19,121 nucleotides of DNA from Laceyella putida (GTDB lineage Bacteria; Bacillota; Bacilli; Thermoactinomycetales; Thermoactinomycetaceae). The DNA is taken from NCBI RefSeq assembly GCF_042665195.1, contig NZ_JBHTBW010000083.1:1-19121 (forward strand), given 5' to 3'. Made by a program: the position numbers and the translations under genes. The notes beneath the pieces were generated by a model. The model saw only the letters and a program-made list of their open reading frames with translations, searched no databases and had not been told where the DNA came from. Positions 1 through 6,508 of this stretch are shown here, piece by piece. The stretch's first letter is position 1, and every line of letters starts with the position of its first letter.

Positions 1-55
1 CTTCTATGTTAACCAGTTCTGGTTGATGTTCTTTACTCGGGTTTGTTCTAAACAT
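1..55 (-). CDS. IS1182-family-like transposase, N-terminus only (cut by window edge)
   Basis: Only the first 18 codons lie in the window: the protein begins MFRTNPSKEHQPELVNIE. A start of the type MF(R/H)xN followed within 15 residues by a short LV-containing strand is what I recall for IS1182-group DDE transposases. A weak AAGAAG ribosome binding site lies about 8 bases upstream. The gene points out of the window, away from the reductase operon, and its upstream side abuts that operon's terminator hairpin, so one IS end should lie between about 56 and 142. Nine-base inverted repeats at 2-10 and 51-59 fall over the start of the frame. The match is short, so the assignment is tentative. Confidence 0.5.
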   Translation of the reverse strand, partial: MFRTNPSKEHQPELVNIE

Positions 56-94
56 AGAAAAAACTTCTTATAGAGTGTTTTTTTATTGATTCGA

Positions 95-142
95 CAAAAA
101 AGGCTGCTGACCCTGCCTTTCAAGGCAGTTTGTCAGCAGCCT
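95..142 (-). terminator. Rho-independent terminator of the regulator/reductase operon
   Basis: Read on the minus strand, a stem of GGCTGCTGAC pairing with GTCAGCAGCC, with a second inner stem CTGCC/GGCAG, is followed by a run of T (complement of the A run at 96-101). A smaller hairpin, ACAGCGG/CCGCTGT at 144-162, sits directly over the stop codon of the reductase gene. Together they close the minus-strand operon. The hairpin may also form the boundary of the adjacent insertion sequence. Confidence 0.85.
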
Positions 143-161
143 CACAGCGGCATAACCGCTG

Positions 162-896
162 TCAATCTTGGGTACCGGCTGCAACCTGATCAAGATATCC
201 AGAAATGCAAATATCTTCGCCAAAGTGCTGGACTGTAACGTTTTTTAATGGAACGGCTAACCCCATTCGCTCAAATCCCTGACCTGAAATCGGAGTAATA
301 CTTTCCTTGCCGCCAAGTAGTTTTGGAGCAATGAAGGTAACTACTTTTTGAACAAGTCCTGCCTCCAGCATCGACCAGTTGAGCTGACCGCCCCCTTCAA
401 GCAAAACAGATGTGATTCCGTTTTCGCCCAAATGCTTCATCGCTTTTACGAGATCAACATGCGGACCACTGCCAGTGCGGACCACCTTCACTCCGTGCTC
501 TATAAGTTGTTTTTCTTTTTCTGTATCTGCTTGGTCAGTACAAAAAACCCATGTTGGAGCGTCTTTTGTGGTGGTCACTAGTGGAGTATCAAGCGGGATA
601 CGCAACAGGCTGTCAGCTACAATGCGTGTTGGATTTTTGCCTCCACCTTCAGGTAAGCGAGTAGTTAAACTCGGGCGGTCTTTTAGAACTGTTCCAATCC
701 CAACCATAATGCCGTCCATCCAATGGCGCATGCGGTGAACGTCTTCTCTCGAAAGTTCATTGGTTACCCACTTACTGTCGCCAGTTGAGGTAGCAATTTT
801 TCCATCTAATGTCATTGCTGTTTTCAGTGTTACGAATGGGAATCCTGTTCGCTTGTGATATTCCAAAGCCATCTGTTTGGTATGTTCATGTTCCAC
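162..896 (-). CDS. RibD C-terminal-type (pyrimidine/dihydrofolate reductase-fold) reductase, stand-alone
   Basis: This 244-residue protein matches the reductase half of RibD, which normally reduces 5-amino-6-(5-phosphoribosylamino)uracil with NADPH in riboflavin synthesis. Visible hallmarks are TLKTAMTLDGKIAT (residues 23-36), GDSKWVT (39-45), the helix and strand DGIMVGIGTVLKDRPSLTTR (61-80), NPTRIVADS (88-96) and the nucleotide-binding SVLLEGGGQLN (163-173). The N-terminal zinc deaminase domain of full RibD (about 145 residues) is absent and nothing precedes the reductase part except a short helix, so it is not a truncated bifunctional RibD by recent damage. I chose the GTG at 896 because a GGGAGG ribosome binding site lies 8 bases upstream. 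It follows the Xre-UTRA regulator by 15 bases, so the two form one operon. No other riboflavin genes are near. The true substrate is unknown. Confidence 0.85.
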   Translation of the reverse strand: MEHEHTKQMALEYHKRTGFPFVTLKTAMTLDGKIATSTGDSKWVTNELSREDVHRMRHWMDGIMVGIGTVLKDRPSLTTRLPEGGGKNPTRIVADSLLRIPLDTPLVTTTKDAPTWVFCTDQADTEKEKQLIEHGVKVVRTGSGPHVDLVKAMKHLGENGITSVLLEGGGQLNWSMLEAGLVQKVVTFIAPKLLGGKESITPISGQGFERMGLAVPLKNVTVQHFGEDICISGYLDQVAAGTQD

Positions 897-911
897 AATA
901 AAAACCTCCCT

Positions 912-1598
912 TTATAAAGTGAATCGATACACAAACTTATACAGATCTGTTCGGCTCGTCAGCAGGCAATACTCTACAAGTTTACTTGATGCGTCAAAGG
1001 TTTTCCGCGTAATCCGCGCAACAGGAACGTCCTTAGGCATGTTCAGTAGATCAATTTCTTCCTGTGAAGGACTATCCACGACTATAACTTCTTCGCACGA
1101 TATCGGTTTTCTCCCAAAGGATTCCAGCGTTTTATACAGACTCAGTGTGGGATTGTGCTTCACTCCTTCCAGAATCTTTTCCAACTCATCAAGCGGCAGA
1201 GAATTAGGCAGATAGGATGCCGATATGGTGATCGGTACATCATCCCTCAGTTGTAGAACTTGATAGAGCAATACGGGTGGTTGCAACTCTCTGCGCACCT
1301 CTTCTGGAGCATCTTCTAAAGTGTTGAGCAACCGAAGATCAAGATATTTTTTTGTAGCTTTGCTACTATGGTCTCTTCCAAACCCACGGCGGGTTGAATG
1401 AAACTCACCACCCAGAAGCCAATCAGCCGAGACTCCAAAAAAGTTAGCAAGTTCTTTGAGTGTCTCGATATTAGGTTCATAAATCCCCTTTTCCCACTTG
1501 GAGACAGTCGTGTTATCTATTCCTAAGTGTTTTGCCAGATCTGCTTGGGTTATTTTTTTCTTTTTCCTAAGGCTTTTTAATCTTGCTGCAAAATCCAT
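912..1598 (-). CDS. Chimeric transcription regulator: Xre-type HTH fused to a UTRA ligand-binding domain
   Basis: Residues 5-62 form a typical Xre/SinR helix-turn-helix (LKSLRKKKKITQADLAKHLG, then TVSKWEKGIYEPNIETLKEL). Residues about 85-228 instead resemble the UTRA domain of HutC-type GntR regulators: PPVLLYQVLQLRDDVPITIS, a YLP turn, and the C-terminal pattern VPVARITRKTFDASSKLVEY ending in an alternating strand. UTRA domains bind small-molecule effectors, and they are normally attached to a GntR winged helix, not to Xre. ATG start with GAGGA ribosome binding site 6 bases upstream. It is the first gene of an operon with the RibD-like reductase, which suggests that the effector is a substrate or product of that reductase (inference). 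It is divergent from a small Xre protein and probably acts on the shared 1600-1760 intergenic region. Confidence 0.85.
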   Translation of the reverse strand: MDFAARLKSLRKKKKITQADLAKHLGIDNTTVSKWEKGIYEPNIETLKELANFFGVSADWLLGGEFHSTRRGFGRDHSSKATKKYLDLRLLNTLEDAPEEVRRELQPPVLLYQVLQLRDDVPITISASYLPNSLPLDELEKILEGVKHNPTLSLYKTLESFGRKPISCEEVIVVDSPSQEEIDLLNMPKDVPVARITRKTFDASSKLVEYCLLTSRTDLYKFVYRFTL

Positions 1599-1640
1599 TT
1601 TAATTCCTCACTTTTGCCCTCAAATACAATGCAAACTCTT

Positions 1641-1669
1641 TAAATACATCTTAATACAAAGTTGATCAA
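1641..1669 (-). promoter_or_regulatory. Candidate promoter of the Xre-UTRA/reductase operon
   Basis: On the minus strand, TTGATC (complement of 1664-1669) and TATTTA (complement of 1641-1646) are separated by exactly 17 bases. The -35 box overlaps the palindrome TTGATCAA at 1662-1669, which resembles the half-sites of the operators on the divergent side. Three short AATACA repeats (near 1623, 1643 and 1653) lie downstream of and within the promoter at about 20- and 10-base steps and could be regulator half-sites. Confidence 0.55.
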
Positions 1670-1684
1670 ATAGCAATTTTGTTG

Positions 1685-1741
1685 TTGACGTTTGATTAAA
1701 CATCAAATATTATTAGGTTAATAAGTTGAGCAAACATCAAA
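1685..1741 (+). promoter_or_regulatory. Promoter with operator filling the -35/-10 spacer and a second operator downstream
   Basis: TTGACG at 1685-1690 and TATTAT at 1708-1713 are spaced by 17 bases. The whole spacer is the imperfect palindrome TTTGATTAAACATCAAA (1691-1707). A second copy matching at 14 of 17 positions, GTTGAGCAAACATCAAA, lies at 1725-1741, 34 bases further on, just before the ribosome binding site of the small Xre gene. This is the layout of an autoregulated Cro/CI-type switch: a repressor on the first site would block RNA polymerase directly. Confidence 0.7.
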
Positions 1742-1762
1742 TGGTGAAGGGGGCTTGAACTT

Positions 1763-2059
1763 TTGAATCTAAAGGGGTTATCCAAATGTCGAATTCAAAA
1801 AAGAGTGACTTTGCTGGAAATGGCTAATGCGCTTGGTTTAAAAACAGCTGGTGGCTACTCTAGAATCGAATCTGGAGACGTTAGAATGCGTGCTGATCAG
1901 ATACCAACCATAGCAAGTGTTCTTGGGCTGGATGTTTACCAGTTAGTCAAGATTCTTTTTTTTGGAGTCGAAGTTGAGCAAAGATCGAATTGTGATCGAA
2001 GTAATACCAAGCTAATGCAGAAAGAGCCTACCGCGCATGCCTGGACAGCTCAGCGGTAA
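1763..2059 (+). CDS. Small Xre/Cro-family DNA-binding protein
   Basis: This 98-residue protein has a helix-turn-helix at residues 8-62, with the recognition helix in GLKTAGGYSRIESGDVRMRA and a LASVLGLDVYQL-like fourth helix (IASVLGLDVYQLVKILFF). It starts with TTG; a GAAGGGGG ribosome binding site ends about 9 bases upstream. It lies at the head of the plus-strand transfer operon, behind a promoter carrying two copies of a 17-base operator, so it is probably the Cro-like or activator half of a switch opposed to the Xre-UTRA protein. The last 30 residues are polar and low in hydrophobics, and look like an unstructured tail or recent read-through. Confidence 0.8.
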   Translation: MNLKGLSKCRIQKRVTLLEMANALGLKTAGGYSRIESGDVRMRADQIPTIASVLGLDVYQLVKILFFGVEVEQRSNCDRSNTKLMQKEPTAHAWTAQR

Positions 2060-2070
2060 GCTCTTGCCTT

Positions 2071-2097
2071 GGAACCAGTTAATAACTGGCTGGTTCC
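2071..2097 (+). repeat. Inverted repeat upstream of the transfer operon
   Basis: GGAACCAG (2071-2078) pairs with CTGGTTCC (2090-2097); an alternative inner pairing is CCAGTTA/TAACTGG. No T run follows, so it is not an intrinsic terminator. It sits between the stop of the small Xre gene and the ribosome binding site of the next gene, so it may be an operator, an RNA processing site or a translation-control hairpin. The core AACCAGTT also occurs at 11-18 near the left edge. Confidence 0.5.
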
Positions 2098-2126
2098 CAT
2101 GATACCACAAAAGGAGATGAGATATC

Positions 2127-2321
2127 ATGGCGACCTATCGTGTAGGCAATTGGAAGGTCCCGCAACACGTCAATTTTGACGAGAAGCGGGATGCTCGCAA
2201 GGGGTTGGTTGTTCTCAAATGTTTGTCGGGCGTGTTCGACCTGAAAGAGGTCACGGCCGCATACTCAGGGTTGGGGATTGACCTGAACGGCAAACCGTTC
2301 ACGGAGCTAGAGCCAAAATGA
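2127..2321 (+). CDS. Hypothetical 64-residue protein at the head of the transfer cluster
   Basis: ATG start with a perfect AAAGGAG ribosome binding site. The product is soluble, mixed charge, without membrane segments: it begins MATYRVGNWKVPQHVNF and ends in a GIDLNGKPFTELEPK segment. I do not recognise a family. It is the first of five tightly packed small genes in front of the large ATPase, and its stop codon overlaps the next start as ATGA (2318-2321), so the two are translationally coupled and it probably works with the membrane proteins that follow. Confidence 0.75.
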   Translation: MATYRVGNWKVPQHVNFDEKRDARKGLVVLKCLSGVFDLKEVTAAYSGLGIDLNGKPFTELEPK

Positions 2322-2446
2322 TTACTACGGCAAAGCTACTACTGTTTCTGATCGTTTTCGTTGCTCCGGTGGTTATAATTGCAAGCTACATTTATGAATG
2401 GATCGAGAGGAGAGTGAAAAAATGGATGCCTTGGTTGCAAAAATGA
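2318..2446 (+). CDS. Tiny single-pass membrane protein (42 residues)
   Basis: The frame starts at the ATG of an ATGA overlap with the preceding gene. It encodes MITTAKLLLFLIVFVAPVV at its N-terminus, a clear hydrophobic segment (about residues 5-25), then IASYIYEWIERRVKKWM, a basic amphipathic tail. This predicts one membrane helix with the basic end in the cytoplasm. Its 3' end overlaps the next gene in another frame by 25 bases, typical of compact conjugation or phage operons. No family recognised. Small membrane subunits next to a transfer ATPase are common in Gram-positive type IV secretion systems, which is the likely role. Confidence 0.65.
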   Translation: MITTAKLLLFLIVFVAPVVIIASYIYEWIERRVKKWMPWLQK

Positions 2447-2688
2447 TCTACTTTGCGTTAACCATTGTGCTTATTGCCGCGATTTGGAAAAGTGTCAGTG
2501 CGTACCTGTCAGGAAAGTCCGTTAAGACGGAAGTAAAAACCTTTCTCATCATTTGTCTTTTCTTGGGGGCTGCACCTGGTTTGACGAAGGTAGCCTCCAA
2601 TCTCGGGGAATCCATCGTTGCACCCGTTGACGCTATCGTCAATTTTGTTTCCGGTGAAGTCACCAAAGATTTGACCAAGGGGAACTGA
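2422..2688 (+). CDS. Small two-helix membrane protein of the transfer cluster
   Basis: An 88-residue product with hydrophobic segments at about 7-26 (KMIYFALTIVLIAAIWKSV) and 41-60 (TFLIICLFLGAAPGLTKVA) and a polar C-terminal third. The size and hairpin-like topology resemble small membrane subunits of Gram-positive conjugation machines (TcpD-like) or VirB2/VirB3-like pieces, but sequence identity to a named family cannot be judged by eye. I prefer the ATG at 2422 because a GAGAGGAGAG ribosome binding site ends 7-8 bases upstream; the in-frame ATG at 2398 has none. The stop is followed at once by the next gene. Confidence 0.75.
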   Translation: MDALVAKMIYFALTIVLIAAIWKSVSAYLSGKSVKTEVKTFLIICLFLGAAPGLTKVASNLGESIVAPVDAIVNFVSGEVTKDLTKGN

Positions 2689-2690
2689 AG

Positions 2691-2954
2691 ATGGATCTCT
2701 TCACTGGTATGCTCTATATGTCCATCACGTTGCTGGTTGAATATCAGGTGTTTACGTTCATTTTGTTAATAATAATCGTTCGCTACTCTATCAAAAGTGA
2801 GTGGCGAACGTTGACCAAAGTAATTTTGAGCTATTTAGCGGCCATCGCTCTTGTGATCGGTTTGCCGTATGGACTCATAAAATCCATGCACCCAGAGCAA
2901 GCGCAAGGCGCGGAACAAAAGGTGTTAAAGGAGGTTCAAAATTGGATATCTTAG
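2691..2954 (+). CDS. Small two-helix membrane protein of the transfer cluster
   Basis: An 87-residue protein starting 2 bases after the previous stop, with an AAGGGG ribosome binding site inside the upstream gene. Hydrophobic segments lie at about 4-30 (ending VFTFILLIIIVRYS) and 43-64 (TKVILSYLAAIALVIGLPYG). The C-terminal 20 residues are polar and could lie in either compartment. TcpE-like subunits of Gram-positive conjugation systems have a similar size and arrangement, but this is an analogy only. Its last codons overlap the next gene by 13 bases. Confidence 0.75.
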   Translation: MDLFTGMLYMSITLLVEYQVFTFILLIIIVRYSIKSEWRTLTKVILSYLAAIALVIGLPYGLIKSMHPEQAQGAEQKVLKEVQNWIS

Positions 2955-3079
2955 TGCCATTTATCGTTGGGTTGGTAGCGGCCGGCTTTATTTGGGGCGT
3001 AGCTACCGTCTTGGATCGGAAGCGGTTGGCGAAGAAAGAGAATATCGAAGTTGACGAGGGACTATACGAAGAGGACTGA
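2942..3079 (+). CDS. Tiny single-pass membrane protein (45 residues), TTG start
   Basis: The product has one hydrophobic segment (ILVPFIVGLVAAGFIWGVAT, residues 3-22), then a basic stop-transfer patch (DRKRLAKKE) and an acidic tail EVDEGLYEED. I place the start at the TTG because a perfect AAAGGAGG lies 7 bases before it inside the upstream gene, while the longer in-frame extension from 2801 has no ribosome binding site and would overlap the preceding gene almost entirely. Its stop codon TGA lies inside a U-tract hairpin that separates this small-gene group from the ATPase. Confidence 0.7.
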   Translation: MDILVPFIVGLVAAGFIWGVATVLDRKRLAKKENIEVDEGLYEED

Positions 3080-3095
3080 TGAAGTCCTCTTTTTT
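3069..3095 (+). terminator. Intrinsic terminator or attenuator between the membrane genes and the ATPase
   Basis: AAGAGGACT (3069-3077) pairs perfectly with AGTCCTCTT (3083-3091) around a 5-base loop and runs into TTTTTT. The stop codon of the preceding gene falls at the foot of the loop, so ribosomes finishing that gene would hinder folding. No separate promoter is visible before the ATPase 14 bases later, so partial read-through would set the ratio of small subunits to ATPase. Confidence 0.75.
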
Positions 3096-3109
3096 CTAGG
3101 AGGGATGAC

Positions 3110-5638
3110 ATGATGAAAACACGGTACTTTCCATCAAATTGCTTCCGGATTGTGCCGGTCCAAGGGGCTGAGAAGCACGAACGAAGTGAGAGGATGCAAA
3201 TCATTAACCAACTGGCAAGCATGAACAAAGGATTTCTGGAGAAAGGTGCAGGACGCAAAGTCGTCAATCCGACCACAGGTGAGCAAGAGTATAGAGACGT
3301 TCCACATTTTAGCCTGAAATTGTGTAAGCGTGATGGGAAGATCCACGCTTACACGAATCTACCCAAAGACAAGGATCATCTTCTCAAAACGAAGTTTGAG
3401 CAAACCTTGTACCAGGACATTGGTGAATTCCGAATGGAGGAAGACAATCTGGAGCTTCCTGAGACGAATTTATACGCATTCGCAGTTAAAGGCAGCCATC
3501 ATTTGGCCATCGATTTGGACGGAAGCCCCAAGATCAAAGAGCTTTTTCGCTCGGTGGATCATGGGATGTACAGCCTAACGGTGAAAGAAGTGGTGGACCA
3601 GGAAGAGAAGCGGGATCAATTGGAGAAGGCGCGTTTAGGGCTTACTACCACGAAAGCGAAGGTGTGGCACTATACCAAGACAGGTGCAAAGGCAACTGCC
3701 AAAATGCTCTATGACTTTTGGTACGACGGCGAAGATGAAGTACGGGAAAAACATCAGGTTGCGCTTCAGCAGATCAAGAAGCTGTTGCCAAAGAAAGATC
3801 AAAAGCAGCCGTATACGGATCGCAAATTCGCGTCGGACAACAATAAATACATGCTAGTGGAAGCGTTGTTTCTCCTATGGACGGATGATGAGGGAAAGGC
3901 GAAGCAGTTTCAAGCTGATTTGCAAAAGCTGATGACGGAGCTCCAAGGTGAGAACCGGCTGGAAGTTGTCAAAGTGAAGCCGGACCTATCCAAAGTGGCG
4001 AAAGGGCGAATTCACTACAATTTGCCAACGATGTGCTTATACCAGGCGGAAATAAGCAAGTTCCTACTGTTACCAGATGTGGAAGATAAAGATTTTTACT
4101 CGGAGCATTTGCAGAAAACCAGAATCCCGGAAGTAATGCTGAAACCTGGCTTGGGCGCTCTTGCTTTTGCACGGGAGCTGTACACTAATCGGGTTGTGTA
4201 TATGCCAAGGCCCAAGAATGTTACCGAGATCGATTCATATGTGAAAGCGACCATCGCTTTTGGTGAGCAGGGATCAGGCAAAACCAGTTACATCGAGAAT
4301 CAGATCCTAGAAACGTTCCTCGCAGGTGCGCAGAATGAGACGGAGTGGCGCAGGTATGGGCGGTCTGTGGTTGCTTTTGAACTAGCTGATGGCAAAATGA
4401 TCAAAAACGTTCGGCAGCATATCCCGTCCTGGGCGCGGAAAAATGTGGTGATTCTTAACCACGCGGATACAGAAAACCCTCTTCCTGTTAACTTTCATGA
4501 CGTGATCAAGATCAATAAAAAGAGCCGTAGCATCAAAAAACAAATCGCAGACACAGAAACAAAGATTTTGCTGGATTCCGTGGGTGACGATAGCAAGACC
4601 GTGGCCGTTGAGCGTTACTTCAAGGCGGCGTTACAAGCGAGTTACGAAGTGGGGAAAGGCAACTTGATCGACGCCTTAAAGATTTTGAAAGACCAGCAAT
4701 ATTGGTTTCAAACCCTTCAAAAGCTAGAGAAGAAAAAGAAACGGAACCTTGCAAAAGCCTTGGAAGAAAACGCAACGGATATGATCAATGATCCATCGGT
4801 GCTAAAGACGATTAAAAACCGCCTTGTGCCATTCATGACAGATGAAGACTTCATTAACTTGATTGCCCAAGACGAAAACCCTGATATCGATTTCTGGAAA
4901 TGGACGAATACAGGCCCATACTTGGTATTGATCTATCTGCCTGGGAGTGGCCAAGAAATTTCTCAGGAATTAAGAAAGTTCTTGTTTACCCACTACTTCA
5001 TGAAAATTTGGATGATGATGTTGGCTCGTGAACGATTGGAGGACAACAAGCGAAAAGAATGTTTGATCATTGTCGATGAGCTTCATCAAATCCTTGATCA
5101 AAGAGCTGTTCAAAATCTGTTTGGCGCGTTGTTCAAAGAACCCCGGAAATACCGGTTCCGTTATGTTTTCACCGTTCACGGCTGGTCCAGTTTTGATGAA
5201 GCTGGCAAGAATGCAGAGAAGTTGAAGCGATCCATTAAGGATGCCAGACCGAATTTGGTTTTGCTCAAGGGCGGAGACGATTTCTTCAAGTCCATGGCCG
5301 ATATGCTTGCTCCTTATGATGTGAAAGACTTTACCGAGCTGATGAACATGGAATATTGCGGCATTTTCCGCATCGATGTAGCGAAGAAGACCCATATCTT
5401 CATGGCGAAGCTGATTGAACCCGTTGATATGAGGTTGCCCATGTATCGGCAGGTTAGCTTGGAAGAATCACGCAGCATGGCCAATCCATTGGGTAGGCCG
5501 AGAAAAGATGTAGAGACAAAAATTTATGGGATCGAGGAAAAGGAGGATGAAAAAACATGTCAACCGCAAAACGAGAGGAACCTGGAAGAAGAACTCGCAG
5601 AGATTACCGGCGGAAGCGACTTCCTAAAAGCGAACTAA
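3110..5638 (+). CDS. Conjugation-type P-loop ATPase (VirB4/VirD4/HerA-FtsK superfamily)
   Basis: This 842-residue protein carries a Walker A loop GEQGSGKTS (residues 385-393) and a Walker B CLIIVDELHQ (651-660), followed by FTVHGW (687-692) in the position of the sensor region, the arrangement of motor ATPases of conjugation and DNA-packaging systems. Residues 1-380 are a separate, helix-rich N-terminal domain without membrane segments that I do not recognise. The C-terminal 60 residues are highly charged. ATG at 3110 or 3113; AGGAGGG lies 6-9 bases upstream. It follows four small membrane proteins and overlaps a replication-relaxation gene by 82 bases, which suggests that it drives DNA or protein transfer at the membrane as the engine of a minimal conjugation module. 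Whether it is VirB4-like or a coupling protein cannot be decided by eye. Confidence 0.85.
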   Translation: MMKTRYFPSNCFRIVPVQGAEKHERSERMQIINQLASMNKGFLEKGAGRKVVNPTTGEQEYRDVPHFSLKLCKRDGKIHAYTNLPKDKDHLLKTKFEQTLYQDIGEFRMEEDNLELPETNLYAFAVKGSHHLAIDLDGSPKIKELFRSVDHGMYSLTVKEVVDQEEKRDQLEKARLGLTTTKAKVWHYTKTGAKATAKMLYDFWYDGEDEVREKHQVALQQIKKLLPKKDQKQPYTDRKFASDNNKYMLVEALFLLWTDDEGKAKQFQADLQKLMTELQGENRLEVVKVKPDLSKVAKGRIHYNLPTMCLYQAEISKFLLLPDVEDKDFYSEHLQKTRIPEVMLKPGLGALAFARELYTNRVVYMPRPKNVTEIDSYVKATIAFGEQGSGKTSYIENQILETFLAGAQNETEWRRYGRSVVAFELADGKMIKNVRQHIPSWARKNVVILNHADTENPLPVNFHDVIKINKKSRSIKKQIADTETKILLDSVGDDSKTVAVERYFKAALQASYEVGKGNLIDALKILKDQQYWFQTLQKLEKKKKRNLAKALEENATDMINDPSVLKTIKNRLVPFMTDEDFINLIAQDENPDIDFWKWTNTGPYLVLIYLPGSGQEISQELRKFLFTHYFMKIWMMMLARERLEDNKRKECLIIVDELHQILDQRAVQNLFGALFKEPRKYRFRYVFTVHGWSSFDEAGKNAEKLKRSIKDARPNLVLLKGGDDFFKSMADMLAPYDVKDFTELMNMEYCGIFRIDVAKKTHIFMAKLIEPVDMRLPMYRQVSLEESRSMANPLGRPRKDVETKIYGIEEKEDEKTCQPQNERNLEEELAEITGGSDFLKAN

Positions 5639-6462
5639 GCTTGGACTGGGCAAAGGCTAATGTAGATTTGACAGAACGAAAGAAAAAGATGTTGGAGATT
5701 CTCGCTCAACGCAGATTGCTGACGATTGAACAGCTCGAATATTTCCATCCAGACTTCGGTCATCAGTCTCAAAGTCAACTGCTCCTAAGGCGAGATATAA
5801 ACAAACTTTATGAGGTTTACCTCGTTGATAAAGCTTTGAAAAAGCCTATTATCCAGTGGGATGGAACCGTAAAAAAGACTATGGTCATTTCAATGGGAGA
5901 ACTAGGGAGCCAGTACGCTGGATGGGCAAAGCATCATCAGCGGATCAAGCACCGGGATGGGCAGGTCGTTCTGCCGGCGACCGCTCACCATATCCTCCGC
6001 ATCCATGATATGGAGATCCAGACCAGAGAACTGATGAAGGAGATGGGGGTGGAAGTTAAGGCGTGGGCTTATGAGTGCGGAAATCGGATATTAAAACACA
6101 GCAACGGCTTGAATCCAGATGTATTTTGCATGTTGTATGACCAGTCCAACGGCAAACACTATACGCTCTTCCTGGAGTATGACACCGGGAAAGATGATTA
6201 TGGCCGAAGAAAGAAGTTCCCCAACTTAACAAAGAAAATCGACCGCTACCGAGAGGTAAAAGGTTGGAAAGATTGGTATGAAAGACCGATCAGCTCTGCA
6301 TCGGAGAACAAGTTTCCACACATATTTTTTGTCACGGAAGAACCGAAACGTTTCCCGGAGTTGCCAAAGATTTTAGAAAGCCGAGGACTGGATCATACCG
6401 TTTGTCTGCAACAAGATTACCTGTCTCAATTGGAAAAATTTATACAGGGCATGCGGTCTTAG
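5557..6462 (+). CDS. Replication-relaxation family protein (plasmid DNA relaxation/transfer)
   Basis: The 301-residue product has an Arg-rich N-terminal tail (PGRRTRRDYRRKR, residues 9-21), a winged-helix segment at about 38-95 (LTERKKKMLEILAQRRLLTI) and a C-terminal part with NPDVF (186-190), LFLEYDTG (204-211), TKKIDRY (225-231) and HIFFVTEEPKRFPEL, the pattern of the replication-relaxation family (Pfam Replic_Relax) known from Bacillus plasmids. The order PD188, ExD207-209 and KK226-227 resembles a PD-(D/E)xK nuclease core, which would suit a nicking or processing role, but this is my reading. Start chosen for the AAAGGAGG about 10 bases upstream, inside the ATPase gene. The stop is the first base set of a cluster of inverted repeats that may be its target. 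Confidence 0.85.
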   Translation: MSTAKREEPGRRTRRDYRRKRLPKSELSLDWAKANVDLTERKKKMLEILAQRRLLTIEQLEYFHPDFGHQSQSQLLLRRDINKLYEVYLVDKALKKPIIQWDGTVKKTMVISMGELGSQYAGWAKHHQRIKHRDGQVVLPATAHHILRIHDMEIQTRELMKEMGVEVKAWAYECGNRILKHSNGLNPDVFCMLYDQSNGKHYTLFLEYDTGKDDYGRRKKFPNLTKKIDRYREVKGWKDWYERPISSASENKFPHIFFVTEEPKRFPELPKILESRGLDHTVCLQQDYLSQLEKFIQGMRS

Positions 6463-6508
6463 GGGTGTATTAGCGAGTGTATTAGTACGAAAACGACTAA
6501 TACACCCC
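6462..6508 (+). repeat. Alternative hairpins after the replication-relaxation gene (possible oriT or replication origin)
   Basis: GGGGTGTATTAG (6462-6473) pairs perfectly with CTAATACACCCC (6497-6508). A second direct copy of the left arm, GTGTATTAGT at 6477-6486, can pair with ACTAATACAC at 6496-6505 instead, so two mutually exclusive stems exist. No T run follows, so it is not a simple terminator. The remaining stretch to 6639 holds no gene that I can support. Inverted plus direct repeats next to a relaxation gene are what an origin of transfer or double-strand origin looks like. Confidence 0.55.

Noticed and set aside
2801..2941. N-terminal extension of the 45-residue membrane protein
   Set aside because: It lies almost wholly within the preceding membrane gene, and the TTG at 2942 has a perfect ribosome binding site.
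4970..5395. Long minus-strand frame of 141 codons inside the ATPase gene
   Set aside because: No ribosome binding site, and it mirrors a clearly coding region with Walker B; it is an antisense shadow.
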